Part shown: piece by piece, positions 1 through 6,160 of the stretch
Layout of the letters: every line of letters begins with the position of its first letter
Position numbering within the stretch: the stretch's first letter is position 1
The notes under the pieces: generated by a model
Database searches by the model: none
Seen by the model: the letters and a program-made list of their open reading frames with translations, nothing else
Told to the model about the DNA's origin: nothing
Translations under genes and position numbers: made by a program
Assembly: GCA_947459055.1 (NCBI GenBank)
Contig: CANHCG010000093.1
Location: 1-6,811, forward strand
Origin: Cytophagaceae bacterium
GTDB taxonomy: Bacteria; Bacteroidota; Bacteroidia; Cytophagales; Spirosomataceae
Reading direction: 5' to 3'
DNA: 6,811 nucleotides

Positions 1-1
1 A

Positions 2-79
2 GTATTGAAAATCAGAGCAGCTACTCCCGAAGAACTCGACCATGGACACGTTCACGGCGAAGGAGGTCACCACCATTAA
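2..79 (+). CDS. slyD: SlyD-like FKBP-type peptidyl-prolyl isomerase, C-terminal fragment
   Basis: Only the last 25 codons are inside the window, ending at TAA (77-79). The reading is VLKIRAATPEELDHGHVHGE followed by GGHHH. It closely resembles the junction in SlyD between the last strand of the FKBP domain and its metal-binding tail; from memory, the E. coli protein reads IREATEEELAHGHVHG at this point. SlyD proteins are cytoplasmic prolyl cis-trans isomerases and chaperones whose histidine-rich tails bind nickel and other metals. Here the tail is short, with six histidines in the last 13 residues and no cysteines, unlike the long Cys/His tail of E. coli. The catalytic domain lies outside the window, so the call rests on this tail alone. 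A strong terminator begins seven bases after the stop. Confidence 0.72.
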   Translation, partial: VLKIRAATPEELDHGHVHGEGGHHH

Positions 80-85
80 ATTGTC

Positions 86-118
86 AAAAGGGTAGGGCGA
101 AAGCTCTACCCTTTTTTT
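86..118 (+). terminator. Rho-independent terminator of the slyD-like gene, possibly bidirectional
   Basis: A 13-bp stem (86-98 with 103-115, one G-T pair) closes on a GAAA tetraloop at 99-102 and runs into seven T residues at 112-118. This is a classical intrinsic terminator for the rightward gene. Read leftward, the same hairpin ends in only four T residues, so it could also stop the converging deaminase transcript, less efficiently. The TAA stop of the leftward deaminase gene lies at 117-119, inside the T tract. Confidence 0.9.
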
Positions 119-578
119 ATAAATCCGAGTAAGACACCACCTCTACGCCAAATTTGCGCAAGAAATCAACCCCTTCATCGGAGGCCAACCCTTTATATGC
201 TGCGTATGAATGCAAATAAATCACACGCTTAATCTTCATGCTGTAAATAATCCGCGCACAAGAAATGCAGGGCGACAAAGTAACGTAAATTGTGGAACCA
301 TCAATTACCGCACCATTTTTAGAAGCATATAAAATGGCATTTTGTTCGGCATGCAAGGCCAAAGAACAAGAACCCTTAGAATCCTTCGGACATCCACCTT
401 CTTCCAAAAAATCATCGTCGCAATTATGCGTACCCGAAGGAGGGCCATTGTAGCCAATCGAAATAATTCGTGTATCCTTTGTCAAAACAGCACCAACCTG
501 TGCTCGCGTACAATGTGAACGCAAAGCCAAATTTTGGGCCAATTCCATGAAAATCGAATCAAATGAGGGCTTTTTCAT
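117..578 (-). CDS. dCMP deaminase (ComEB/DCTD-type cytidine deaminase-fold enzyme)
   Basis: The predicted 153-residue protein is a complete zinc-dependent deoxycytidylate deaminase. This enzyme converts dCMP to dUMP, which feeds thymidylate synthesis in the cytoplasm. The zinc and proton-shuttle motif HAEQNAI lies at residues 76-82 (His76 ligand, Glu78 catalytic) and the second zinc motif SPCISC at 102-107 (Cys104 and Cys107 ligands). The nucleotide-binding motif GYNGPPSG is at 42-49. Extra cysteines at 23, 53, 63 and 71 could form a second, structural zinc site like the one in some dCMP deaminases; that is inference. The ATG at 578 starts the conserved N-terminus, and no Shine-Dalgarno sequence precedes it. 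The gene lies downstream of the tRNA-Met gene on the same strand, with a terminator hairpin ending three bases before the start codon, and I see no promoter between them. A ComEB-like competence role cannot be judged from sequence. Confidence 0.93.
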   Translation of the reverse strand: MKKPSFDSIFMELAQNLALRSHCTRAQVGAVLTKDTRIISIGYNGPPSGTHNCDDDFLEEGGCPKDSKGSCSLALHAEQNAILYASKNGAVIDGSTIYVTLSPCISCARIIYSMKIKRVIYLHSYAAYKGLASDEGVDFLRKFGVEVVSYSDL

Positions 579-581
579 CGC

Positions 582-606
582 AAAAAAAAATCCCTATAAA
601 AGGGAT
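582..606 (-). terminator. Rho-independent terminator of the tRNA-Met gene
   Basis: Read leftward, a 6-bp stem (606-601 with 595-590) with a five-base loop is followed by a run of nine T residues (590-582; the first closes the stem). It lies seven bases beyond the tRNA 3' end, so it should end the tRNA transcript. It also stops just three bases short of the deaminase start codon, so any transcript reading through would carry this hairpin as its leader. Confidence 0.8.
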
Positions 607-612
607 GTTTAG

Positions 613-686
613 TAGCGGGGAGCAGAATCGAACTGCCGACCTTTGGGTTATGAATCCAACGCTCTAACCATCTGAGCTACCCCGCC
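613..686 (-). tRNA. tRNA-Met (anticodon CAT), elongator type
   Basis: A full cloverleaf of 74 bases reads leftward. The acceptor arm GGCGGGG pairs with CCCCGCT, leaving a terminal G-U pair, followed by discriminator A. The D stem is GCTC/GAGC with loop AGATGGTTA. The anticodon loop is TTCATAA, with CAT at 652-650. The T arm is GGCAG-TTCGATT-CTGCT. CCA is not encoded: the trailer begins CTAA. The anticodon stem TTGGA/CCCAA lacks the three G-C pairs of initiator tRNA and the first acceptor pair is formed, so it is not tRNA-fMet. A tRNA-Ile with a modified CAU anticodon (lysidine) is the main alternative. Position 31-39 is an A-C mismatch. A promoter lies directly upstream and a terminator directly downstream. 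Confidence 0.93.
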
Positions 687-767
687 AAATCAGGATGCAA
701 AGTTAATCGAAAGGCTTGAGTTCACAAATTTTTTCTGAATACTTATTAAATTTGCATCCTCATTTGG
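685..767. repeat. 23-base inverted repeat spanning the divergent promoter region
   Basis: The arm at 707-685, read leftward, and the arm at 745-767, read rightward, share 21 of 23 bases. The core is TTTGCATCCT, perfect over ten bases at 701-692 and 751-760, preceded by ATTAA plus one variable base and followed by one variable base plus ATTTGG. The dyad centre is near 726, inside the tRNA promoter's -33 box. The left arm covers the tRNA -7 box and the first two G residues of the tRNA. The right arm carries a second TAnnTTTG match (TAAATTTG, 747-754), and its last TTTG (763-766) serves as the -33 box of the rightward promoter. The arms are 37 bases apart, so this is either paired protein sites or an inverted copy of the tRNA promoter. 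Confidence 0.75.
698..728 (-). promoter_or_regulatory. Bacteroidota-type promoter for tRNA-Met
   Basis: Read leftward, TTTG (728-725), 19 bases, then TAACTTTG (705-698) matches the TTTG / TAnnTTTG promoter known for Bacteroidota primary sigma factor. Transcription would start near 690, a few bases before the tRNA 5' end at 686, leaving a very short leader. The -7 box and initial transcribed bases form one arm of the inverted repeat at 685-767. Confidence 0.78.
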
Positions 768-793
768 GAATTAGCGGAGAAATAATACCTTTG
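763..793 (+). promoter_or_regulatory. Bacteroidota-type promoter for the START-domain / permease operon
   Basis: TTTG (763-766), 19 bases, then TACCTTTG (786-793) is a full match to the TTTG / TAnnTTTG pattern. A start near 799-801 would give a leader of about 25 bases before the ATG at 826. It diverges from the tRNA promoter, and its -33 box lies in the right arm of the inverted repeat. Confidence 0.78.
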
Positions 794-825
794 TTTAAAG
801 GAAAAAATTGAGCCTTTTTTAGACC

Positions 826-1218
826 ATGGCAGCAACACATTTTGAATTCGAGTACGAGATAAAAGCCTCACCGAAAGTACTTTACCCGTATCTGAGTACG
901 GCTTCAGGTCTCCAACAATGGTTTGCTGACAAAGTCACCGTCAAAAATGCCGAACAATTTATTTTTTTCTGGGACGACGAGAATCATAGCGCCCAATTAG
1001 TCCAAAACAAGACCAATAAATCCGTTAAATTCGAATTTAACCGTCCTGATGCCCCAGCCAATTCCTCCTACATCGAACTCTTTTTAGATGTTAGTGAATT
1101 AAGTAATACGACCTATTTAAAGGTTTATGACAGCGCATCTACCTTTAAATCCCCAGCTGATGCGACGGAATTATGGGATTACCTGACCGATAAATTAAAA
1201 GAAATCGTAGGGAGTTAA
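826..1218 (+). CDS. START/SRPBCC-like domain protein, function unknown
   Basis: This 130-residue protein resembles the small START-like (SRPBCC, AHSA1-related) proteins of Bacteroidota. The evidence is the N-terminal pattern of a first strand followed by ASPKVLYPYLSTASGLQQWF at residues 14-33, typical of the helix-grip fold where the domain meets its helical lid. Later segments alternate as strands (44-49, 55-60, 66-71, 81-90, 95-104), and a long C-terminal helix at about 109-128 would close the hydrophobic pocket. No signal peptide or membrane segment is visible, so it is expected in the cytoplasm. The family binds hydrophobic ligands or acts as a co-chaperone; the ligand here is unknown. 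Its stop codon overlaps the permease start (TAATG at 1216-1220), which suggests translational coupling and a shared role in the envelope lipid pathway; that role is inference. Confidence 0.82.
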   Translation: MAATHFEFEYEIKASPKVLYPYLSTASGLQQWFADKVTVKNAEQFIFFWDDENHSAQLVQNKTNKSVKFEFNRPDAPANSSYIELFLDVSELSNTTYLKVYDSASTFKSPADATELWDYLTDKLKEIVGS

Positions 1219-2669
1219 TGATACGTAAAATCGACAAATTAGTCCTGAAAGCCTTCTGGGGGCCGTTTATATTGACGCTTTTAGTCGTCATTTTCATTTT
1301 TCTGCTTCGCTTAGTCTTGTTTTATTTCGCCGACTTATTCGGCAAGGACCTAGGAGCTACCGTTTACGTTGAGCTCTTTTTCTACTTTTCCCTCATCACC
1401 ATTCCGCTTGCCTTGCCATTAGCCATGTTGCTTTCCTCCCTAATGACCTTCGGGAAATTAGGCGAAAACTTCGAATTAACTGCACTGAAAAGCGCCGGAA
1501 TATCCATCATTCGTATCCTAAGACCGATTTTCGTCGTGGCAACGATCCTAAGTGTATTCATGTTTTGGTTCACGAATGTGGCTTTGCCCTGGGTAAACCT
1601 AAAAGGGTGGAGCCTCCTGTACGACATTAAAACAACAAAAACCACCTTAAACATCAAGGAAGGTATTTTTTACACCGACCTCCCTGGTTATGCCATCAAA
1701 GTAGCCAAGAAATACCCGGATAATAAAACCCTGAAATCGCTGATTATTTACGACCATAGCCACAACGATGGAAATCGGCACGTAACCCTAGCTGATTCCG
1801 CGCAGATGTACACGATTTTAGGCAAAAAATACCTGATTTTCGAGTTATTTAATGGTAAAGATTACCTCGAGGATGCCGACCGAGGAAATAACCTAGATGC
1901 GAGCGATATGGCGGTGCACCAATTTAGTCGGAGTAAAATCGTCATGTCCCTCGATGCATTTGATATTCATAAAACAGATGAAAATCAATTTGCACATCAT
2001 GAAATTATGCGGAACAATTGGCAATTAGCCGATGATGCGGATTCACTCCAACGCATCATTAAAAGTATGAAATATGGCTTTGTCCGCGCGACAACCCCAA
2101 ATTTTCTATATTACCAAAAACCAATCGCCCAATCCCTGCTACTTTTGAAGGGCAAAACAGCTTGGATCAAGCCACGCTTGAAAAAAGAACTTAAAAAATC
2201 AAAGAGATCACCTTATGACGTTGCATTACAACAAAGTCAAAATATGTTGGCCTTCGGCCACGCTAATTTAGTGGCCCTCGACGATAAAGATACCGTCCTA
2301 AAAAAGTCAAATTTAGAATGGCATCATAAGTTCACAAATGCACTTACGATCTTGGTGATGTTTTTAATCGGTGCGCCACTTGGTGCCATTATTAAAAAAG
2401 GAGGCTTCGGGGTTCCGGTGGTGGTAGCTGTGTCTTTTTTTATTTTGATGTACATTTTAACCCAACAAGGCGATAAAATGGCCAAAGAAGGAAAGGTAAT
2501 TCTTCAATTGGGTGCTTGGGCTTCCAATTTTATCCTAGGAATGATTGGACTTTATTTCATGAAAATTTCGTTAAATGACTCCCGATTATTTGAATCAGAT
2601 TTCTATCGTGTCGTTTGGCAGAAATTACGTTTGCAATTCTCCAAGCTTTTCGGTACTTTTGCGAATTAA
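1218..2669 (+). CDS. LptF/LptG-family permease (YjgP/YjgQ), lipopolysaccharide export
   Basis: The 483-residue protein has the LptF/LptG layout: three N-terminal membrane segments (about 12-36, 51-76, 101-121), a periplasmic beta-jellyroll region, and three C-terminal segments (about 373-392, 397-416, 431-449). In E. coli, LptF and LptG form the inner-membrane part of the LptB2FG transporter, which extracts LPS and passes it to LptC for transport to the outer membrane. The coupling-helix motif ELTALKSAGIS is at 86-96, and the family motif IGAPLGAIIKKGGFG is at 384-398. The protein is about 115 residues longer than E. coli LptF (366); the extra length lies between membrane segments 3 and 4 and includes the basic patch RLKKELKKSKR at 320-330. 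Sequence alone does not decide between LptF and LptG. The start overlaps the upstream stop by one base; AGGGAG just before it may act as a weak ribosome-binding site. The 3' end carries the rpsO promoter. Confidence 0.9.
   Translation: MIRKIDKLVLKAFWGPFILTLLVVIFIFLLRLVLFYFADLFGKDLGATVYVELFFYFSLITIPLALPLAMLLSSLMTFGKLGENFELTALKSAGISIIRILRPIFVVATILSVFMFWFTNVALPWVNLKGWSLLYDIKTTKTTLNIKEGIFYTDLPGYAIKVAKKYPDNKTLKSLIIYDHSHNDGNRHVTLADSAQMYTILGKKYLIFELFNGKDYLEDADRGNNLDASDMAVHQFSRSKIVMSLDAFDIHKTDENQFAHHEIMRNNWQLADDADSLQRIIKSMKYGFVRATTPNFLYYQKPIAQSLLLLKGKTAWIKPRLKKELKKSKRSPYDVALQQSQNMLAFGHANLVALDDKDTVLKKSNLEWHHKFTNALTILVMFLIGAPLGAIIKKGGFGVPVVVAVSFFILMYILTQQGDKMAKEGKVILQLGAWASNFILGMIGLYFMKISLNDSRLFESDFYRVVWQKLRLQFSKLFGTFAN
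2630..2661 (+). promoter_or_regulatory. Bacteroidota-type promoter for rpsO inside the permease gene
   Basis: TTTG (2630-2633), 20 bases, then TACTTTTG (2654-2661) fits TTTG / TAnnTTTG. It lies wholly within the last codons of the permease gene. Transcription would start near 2668, about 30 bases before the rpsO ATG at 2700, letting S15 be expressed apart from the permease operon. A nearby TAACTTTT at 2677-2684 is a poorer match. Confidence 0.68.
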
Positions 2670-2699
2670 TTTTTCATAACTTTTAAAAACTGGTAAAAG

Positions 2700-2975
2700 A
2701 TGTATTTGTCACCCGAGAAAAAACAAGAGATTTTCGAAGCAAAAGGGAAAGCAAAGTCAAAAATCGATACTGGTTCTGCTGAGTCGCAAATTGCGTTATT
2801 CACCTTCAGAATCAATCACTTGACTGAGCACCTTAAAAAGAACAAGAAAGACCACAGCACACGTTTGGGCCTTTTGAAATTAGTTGGTAAGCGTCGTCGT
2901 TTACTAGATTACTTAACTCGTACCGATATTTCACGTTATCGTGCGATCATCCTAGAATTAGGTATTCGTAAATAA
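2700..2975 (+). CDS. rpsO: 30S ribosomal protein S15 (uS15)
   Basis: A 91-residue protein, close to the usual 89, with the all-helical S15 fold. S15 is a primary binder of the central domain of 16S rRNA and takes part in an intersubunit bridge. Family hallmarks are [20 protein letters not shown] at residues 24-43, the loop [20 protein letters not shown] at 51-70, which includes rRNA-contacting residues, and the C-terminal [14 protein letters not shown] helix. The start ATG at 2700 is preceded by an A-rich stretch and no Shine-Dalgarno sequence. Two stops follow in frame (TAA TAG, 2973-2978). In E. coli, S15 represses its own mRNA through a leader pseudoknot; the leader here is only about 30 bases and shows no such fold by eye. 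The rpsO-pnp order is conserved widely in bacteria, but here a terminator separates them. Confidence 0.98.
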   Translation: MYLSPEKKQEIFEAKGKAKSKIDTGSAESQIALFTFRINHLTEHLKKNKKDHSTRLGLLKLVGKRRRLLDYLTRTDISRYRAIILELGIRK

Positions 2976-2981
2976 TAGAAG

Positions 2982-3011
2982 CAGGGTTTTCTGGAAGGGA
3001 AACCCTGTTTT
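2982..3011 (+). terminator. Terminator hairpin after rpsO
   Basis: An 8-bp stem (2982-2989 with 3000-3007) extends with T-G and C-G pairs to a GGAA tetraloop (2993-2996). It is followed by TTTTATT, a short T tract, so termination may be incomplete and allow some readthrough into pnp. Confidence 0.78.
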
Positions 3012-3028
3012 ATTAAAATTTACTATTG

Positions 3029-3057
3029 TTTGAATCAACAAACAACGCTTTTCTTTG
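3029..3057 (+). promoter_or_regulatory. Probable pnp promoter (one mismatch)
   Basis: TTTG (3029-3032), 17 bases, then TTTCTTTG (3050-3057) differs from TAnnTTTG at one base. It lies after the rpsO terminator, with a predicted start near 3064 and a leader of about 27 bases to the ATG at 3091. The position is right, but the spacing is at the short end and the -7 box is imperfect. Confidence 0.5.
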
Positions 3058-3090
3058 CGCAAGGTTGCGTAAAATTTTATTCAGAAACGT

Positions 3091-5232
3091 ATGTCATTTA
3101 ACATTATTCAAAAAAATATTTCGATGCCTGATGGCAAGGAAGTCCAAATTGAGACTGGCAAATTAGCCAAGCAAGCGGATGGATCTGTAGTCATCAAATC
3201 AGGAAATATGATGTTGTTAGCCACGGTGGTTGCTAACAAAGAGGCCAAAGAGGGAGTCGATTTTCTTCCATTATCTGTCGATTACCAAGAGAAATTTGCG
3301 TCAAATGGACGTATTCCAGGTAGTTTTCTTAAACGTGAGGCACGCCTTTCGGATTATGAAATTTTAATTTCACGCTTAGTAGACCGCGCATTGCGTCCTA
3401 CATTCCCAGATGATTACCATGCAGATGTGCAGGTTTTGATCAATTTAATTTCTGCAGATGCAGAAGTTTTACCGGATGCTTTTGTGGGCCTAGCGGCAGC
3501 AGCGGCATTAGCGGTGTCAGATATCCCGTTCAATGGACCGATTTCTGAAGTACGTGTAGCTAAAATCAATGGTGTATATAAGGTAAATCCAAGTGTAAGC
3601 GAATTAGTTGGCGCTTCCCTTGAATTAATCGTTGCGGCCAATGAGAACGATATCTTAATGGTAGAAGGGGAAGGCGATGAAGTGTCTGAGATCGAAATGA
3701 TTGAGGCATTGAAAGTTGCGCATGAAGCGATTAAATTACAATGTAAGGCATTGAATGAATTGACAGTAGCCGTAGGCAAAACTGAAAAACGTTCATATAG
3801 CCACGAAAACCATGATGAAGCCCTTCGTGCGGAATTGTGGGATAAATATTATGATAAGTATTTGGCGGTTGCCAAATTAGCTAATCCAAAGAAAGAAGAT
3901 CGCAAAGCGGGTTTCAAAGCCATCGTGGACGAATTCATCGCTTCGTTAAATGAAGATCATACGGTGAATATTTCTTTAGCGAAGGTTTATTTACACGATA
4001 TCGAGAAAGAAGCGGCGCGTCAATTGGTGCTTCAAGAAAGATACCGCTTAGATGGTCGTAAATTGAACGAAATACGTCAAATCACCTGTGAGGTAGATTA
4101 TTTACCTACACCACATGGTTCAGCCGTGTTTACGCGTGGGGAAACACAATCGTTGACAACAGTAACCCTTGGAACGAAGATGGATGAGCAAATCATCGAT
4201 CAAGCGATGACACAGGGCTATAACAAGTTTATGTTGCACTATAATTTCCCAGGATTCTCAACAGGAGAGGTAAAACCAAACCGTGGAGTGGGTCGTCGAG
4301 AAGTAGGACACGGTAACCTAGCGATGCGTGCAATTCGTAAAGTATTGCCTAAAATGGAAGAATTTCCATATACATTACGTGTCGTTTCCGATATTTTAGA
4401 ATCAAATGGTTCTTCATCCATGGCGACCGTTTGTGCGGGTACATTGGCCTTAATGGATGCGGGGGTAAAAATCAAGGCGCCTGTTTCAGGTATTGCCATG
4501 GGTTTAATTTCTGATCCAAAAACGGGTAAATATGCCGTATTATCTGATATTTTAGGTGATGAAGATCATTTAGGAGATATGGACTTTAAAGTAACCGGGA
4601 CGGAAAACGGGATTACCGCTTGCCAAATGGACATTAAAGTACAAGGTTTATCTTACGAGGTTTTGGTAGAAGCATTATCCCAAGCGAAAGAAGGTCGTTT
4701 ACACATTTTGAATGAAATGAAAAAAGCGATTCCTTCCGTACGTGAGGATTTCAAACCTCAAACGCCTCGTGCAACGGTAATCAAAATCATGAAAGACCAA
4801 ATCGGTGCGGTAATCGGACCAGGTGGTAAAGTCGTTCAAGATATCCAAAAACAATCAGGTGCTACAGTAACCATCGAAGAAAAAGAGGATGGAGGATACG
4901 TAAGTATTTTCTCTGCGAATGGATCTGCGATGGATATGGCAGTCCGCATGGTAAAAAGTATTGTTACGGTTCCTGAAGTAGGCGAGATCTACGATGGAAA
5001 AGTGAAGAATATTCAAGCATTCGGAGCGTTTGTAGAGTTCTTACCTGGCAAAGACGGATTATTACACATTTCTGAAATTTCATGGGATCGTATCGAAACC
5101 ATGGATGGGGTGTTTAAAGAAGGAGATAAGGTAAAGGTTAAATTAGTGGAGGTAGATAAAAAGACTGGTAAATTCCGTCTTTCTGCGAAAGCTTTATTAC
5201 CAAAACCAGCTGGTTCAGAGAAATCTGAATAA
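3091..5232 (+). CDS. pnp: Polyribonucleotide nucleotidyltransferase (PNPase)
   Basis: A full-length 713-residue PNPase (E. coli 711). It degrades RNA 3' to 5' by phosphorolysis, releasing nucleoside diphosphates, as a ring-shaped trimer in the cytoplasm. Domains in order: first RNase PH-like domain (about 12-145, with the RNA-contact loop [10 protein letters not shown] at 79-88), helical linker (about 240-315), second catalytic RNase PH-like domain (about 318-545), KH domain (about 556-620, GXXG loop as IGPGGK at 575-580), and S1 domain (about 629-700, including [10 protein letters not shown] at 641-650). Catalytic-site motifs are intact: SNGSSSMA at 438-445 binds phosphate, and [12 protein letters not shown] at 489-500 holds the metal-binding aspartates and Lys500. 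The C-terminal tail after S1 is short (701-713). The ATG at 3091 fits the family N-terminus, and no Shine-Dalgarno sequence is visible. It follows rpsO by 115 bases and precedes rpoD by 61, probably forming a pnp-rpoD unit. Confidence 0.98.
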   Translation: MSFNIIQKNISMPDGKEVQIETGKLAKQADGSVVIKSGNMMLLATVVANKEAKEGVDFLPLSVDYQEKFASNGRIPGSFLKREARLSDYEILISRLVDRALRPTFPDDYHADVQVLINLISADAEVLPDAFVGLAAAAALAVSDIPFNGPISEVRVAKINGVYKVNPSVSELVGASLELIVAANENDILMVEGEGDEVSEIEMIEALKVAHEAIKLQCKALNELTVAVGKTEKRSYSHENHDEALRAELWDKYYDKYLAVAKLANPKKEDRKAGFKAIVDEFIASLNEDHTVNISLAKVYLHDIEKEAARQLVLQERYRLDGRKLNEIRQITCEVDYLPTPHGSAVFTRGETQSLTTVTLGTKMDEQIIDQAMTQGYNKFMLHYNFPGFSTGEVKPNRGVGRREVGHGNLAMRAIRKVLPKMEEFPYTLRVVSDILESNGSSSMATVCAGTLALMDAGVKIKAPVSGIAMGLISDPKTGKYAVLSDILGDEDHLGDMDFKVTGTENGITACQMDIKVQGLSYEVLVEALSQAKEGRLHILNEMKKAIPSVREDFKPQTPRATVIKIMKDQIGAVIGPGGKVVQDIQKQSGATVTIEEKEDGGYVSIFSANGSAMDMAVRMVKSIVTVPEVGEIYDGKVKNIQAFGAFVEFLPGKDGLLHISEISWDRIETMDGVFKEGDKVKVKLVEVDKKTGKFRLSAKALLPKPAGSEKSE

Positions 5233-5245
5233 ATTAAAAAAATAG

Positions 5246-5273
5246 ATGGCTCAAAGGGAAACCTTTGGGCCAT
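5246..5273. other. Stem-loop between pnp and rpoD, no rightward T tract
   Basis: A 12-bp stem (5246-5257 with 5262-5273, one T-G pair) closes on a GAAA tetraloop at 5258-5261. Downstream on the + strand is GTAATCTG, so it lacks the T tract of an intrinsic terminator for pnp. Read leftward, it is followed after four bases by seven T residues (complement of 5236-5242), so its terminator polarity points against antisense transcription. In the sense direction it could act as an mRNA-stabilising or processing hairpin that lets transcription continue into rpoD. The function is inference. Confidence 0.75.
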
Positions 5274-5293
5274 GTAATCTGTTGTAACATACT

Positions 5294-6157
5294 ATGAGAC
5301 AGCTAAAAATTAGCAAACAAATTACCAACAGGGAAAGTCAATCCCTTGACAAATACCTGCAGGAAATCGGTAAAGTAGATTTATTGACACCCGACGAGGA
5401 GGTAATCCTCGCTCAAAAAATTCGGGATGGAGATCAATTATCACTTGAGCGTCTCACAAAGGCCAATTTACGTTTCGTGGTTTCGGTAGCTAAACAATAC
5501 CAAAATCAAGGACTAAGTTTGGGAGATTTAATTAATGAAGGGAATTTAGGTTTGATTAAAGCGGCTCAACGTTTTGATGAAACTCGTGGTTTTAAATTCA
5601 TTTCCTACGCCGTATGGTGGATTCGTCAATCGATCCTTCAGGCTTTGGCTGAACAATCTCGGATCGTTCGTTTGCCATTGAACCGCGTGGGATCTTTGAA
5701 TAAAATCTCAAAAACCTTTTCTGAATTAGAACAAAAATTTGAGCGTGAGCCATCGCCAGAAGAATTAGCAGAGGTATTAGAAATTTCGACAGGAGAAGTC
5801 GTAGATACCTTGAAAATTTCAGGTCGTCACGTTTCGATGGATGCTCCCTTTGTGCAAGGAGAAGAAAATTCCTTGTTGGACGTATTGGAAAATGATTCGG
5901 AAGATAAGCCTGATTCAGGTTTGATTAATGATTCCCTTCGTCGAGAGGTTCAGCGAGCTTTGTCTACTTTAACCCAACGTGAAGCTGACGTCGTAACCCT
6001 ATACTTCGGTTTAAATGGGGAGCATGCGATGACCTTAGAAGAAATCGGTGAGAAATTTAATTTGACTCGTGAACGTGTTCGGCAAATCAAAGAAAAAGCG
6101 ATCCGTCGTTTGCGCCATACTTCACGCAGCAAAGCACTCAAAACATATCTTGGATAA
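5294..6157 (+). CDS. rpoD: Primary RNA polymerase sigma factor RpoD/SigA (sigma-70 family)
   Basis: A 287-residue group 1-type sigma factor of the short Bacteroidota form; it begins directly with region 1.2 and lacks region 1.1. Region 1.2 lies at about 16-48 and regions 2.1-2.4 at about 50-128 (core-binding [20 protein letters not shown] at 79-98; melting and -10 recognition [20 protein letters not shown] at 102-121). Region 3 occupies about 130-200, with the finger SMDAPF at 181-186. The region 4.2 helix-turn-helix is [20 protein letters not shown] at 247-266. In region 2.4 the positions matching E. coli Gln437, Thr440 and Arg441 are Gln112, Leu115 and Gln116, fitting a sigma that reads TAnnTTTG rather than TATAAT. 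Region 4.2 keeps Arg259, Glu260, Arg263 and Gln264. There is no clear promoter in the 61 bases after pnp, so co-transcription with pnp is likely. A classical terminator follows. Confidence 0.97.
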   Translation: MRQLKISKQITNRESQSLDKYLQEIGKVDLLTPDEEVILAQKIRDGDQLSLERLTKANLRFVVSVAKQYQNQGLSLGDLINEGNLGLIKAAQRFDETRGFKFISYAVWWIRQSILQALAEQSRIVRLPLNRVGSLNKISKTFSELEQKFEREPSPEELAEVLEISTGEVVDTLKISGRHVSMDAPFVQGEENSLLDVLENDSEDKPDSGLINDSLRREVQRALSTLTQREADVVTLYFGLNGEHAMTLEEIGEKFNLTRERVRQIKEKAIRRLRHTSRSKALKTYLG

Positions 6158-6160
6158 AAC

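Noticed and set aside
747..754. TAAATTTG as an independent rightward promoter
   Set aside because: There is no TTTG or TTG at a usable distance upstream (the nearest is 28 bases away), so it is reported only as part of the inverted repeat.
797..818. Small hairpin (AAAGG with CCTTT) plus T run in the leader before 826, possibly an attenuator
   Set aside because: Only five weak base pairs across an 11-base loop, and the predicted transcript start falls inside the stem.
1382..1657. Open frame of 91 codons opposite the permease gene
   Set aside because: It lies fully inside a well-supported gene on the other strand and has no recognisable domain or upstream signals.
2677..2684. TAACTTTT as the -7 box of the rpsO promoter
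   Set aside because: Its last base is wrong and the nearest TTTG is only 15 bases away; TACTTTTG at 2654-2661 with TTTG 20 bases upstream fits better.
3058..3069. Dyad CGCAA-GG-TTGCG just before pnp, considered as a leader hairpin for PNPase autoregulation
   Set aside because: The two-base loop leaves at most three or four pairs, and the likely transcript start lies within it; an operator cannot be excluded but has no support.
3414..5273. Three leftward open frames opposite pnp (3414-3779, 4239-4499, 5013-5273)
   Set aside because: All are antisense shadows of a full-length PNPase with intact motifs; their low-complexity or basic translations show no family features.
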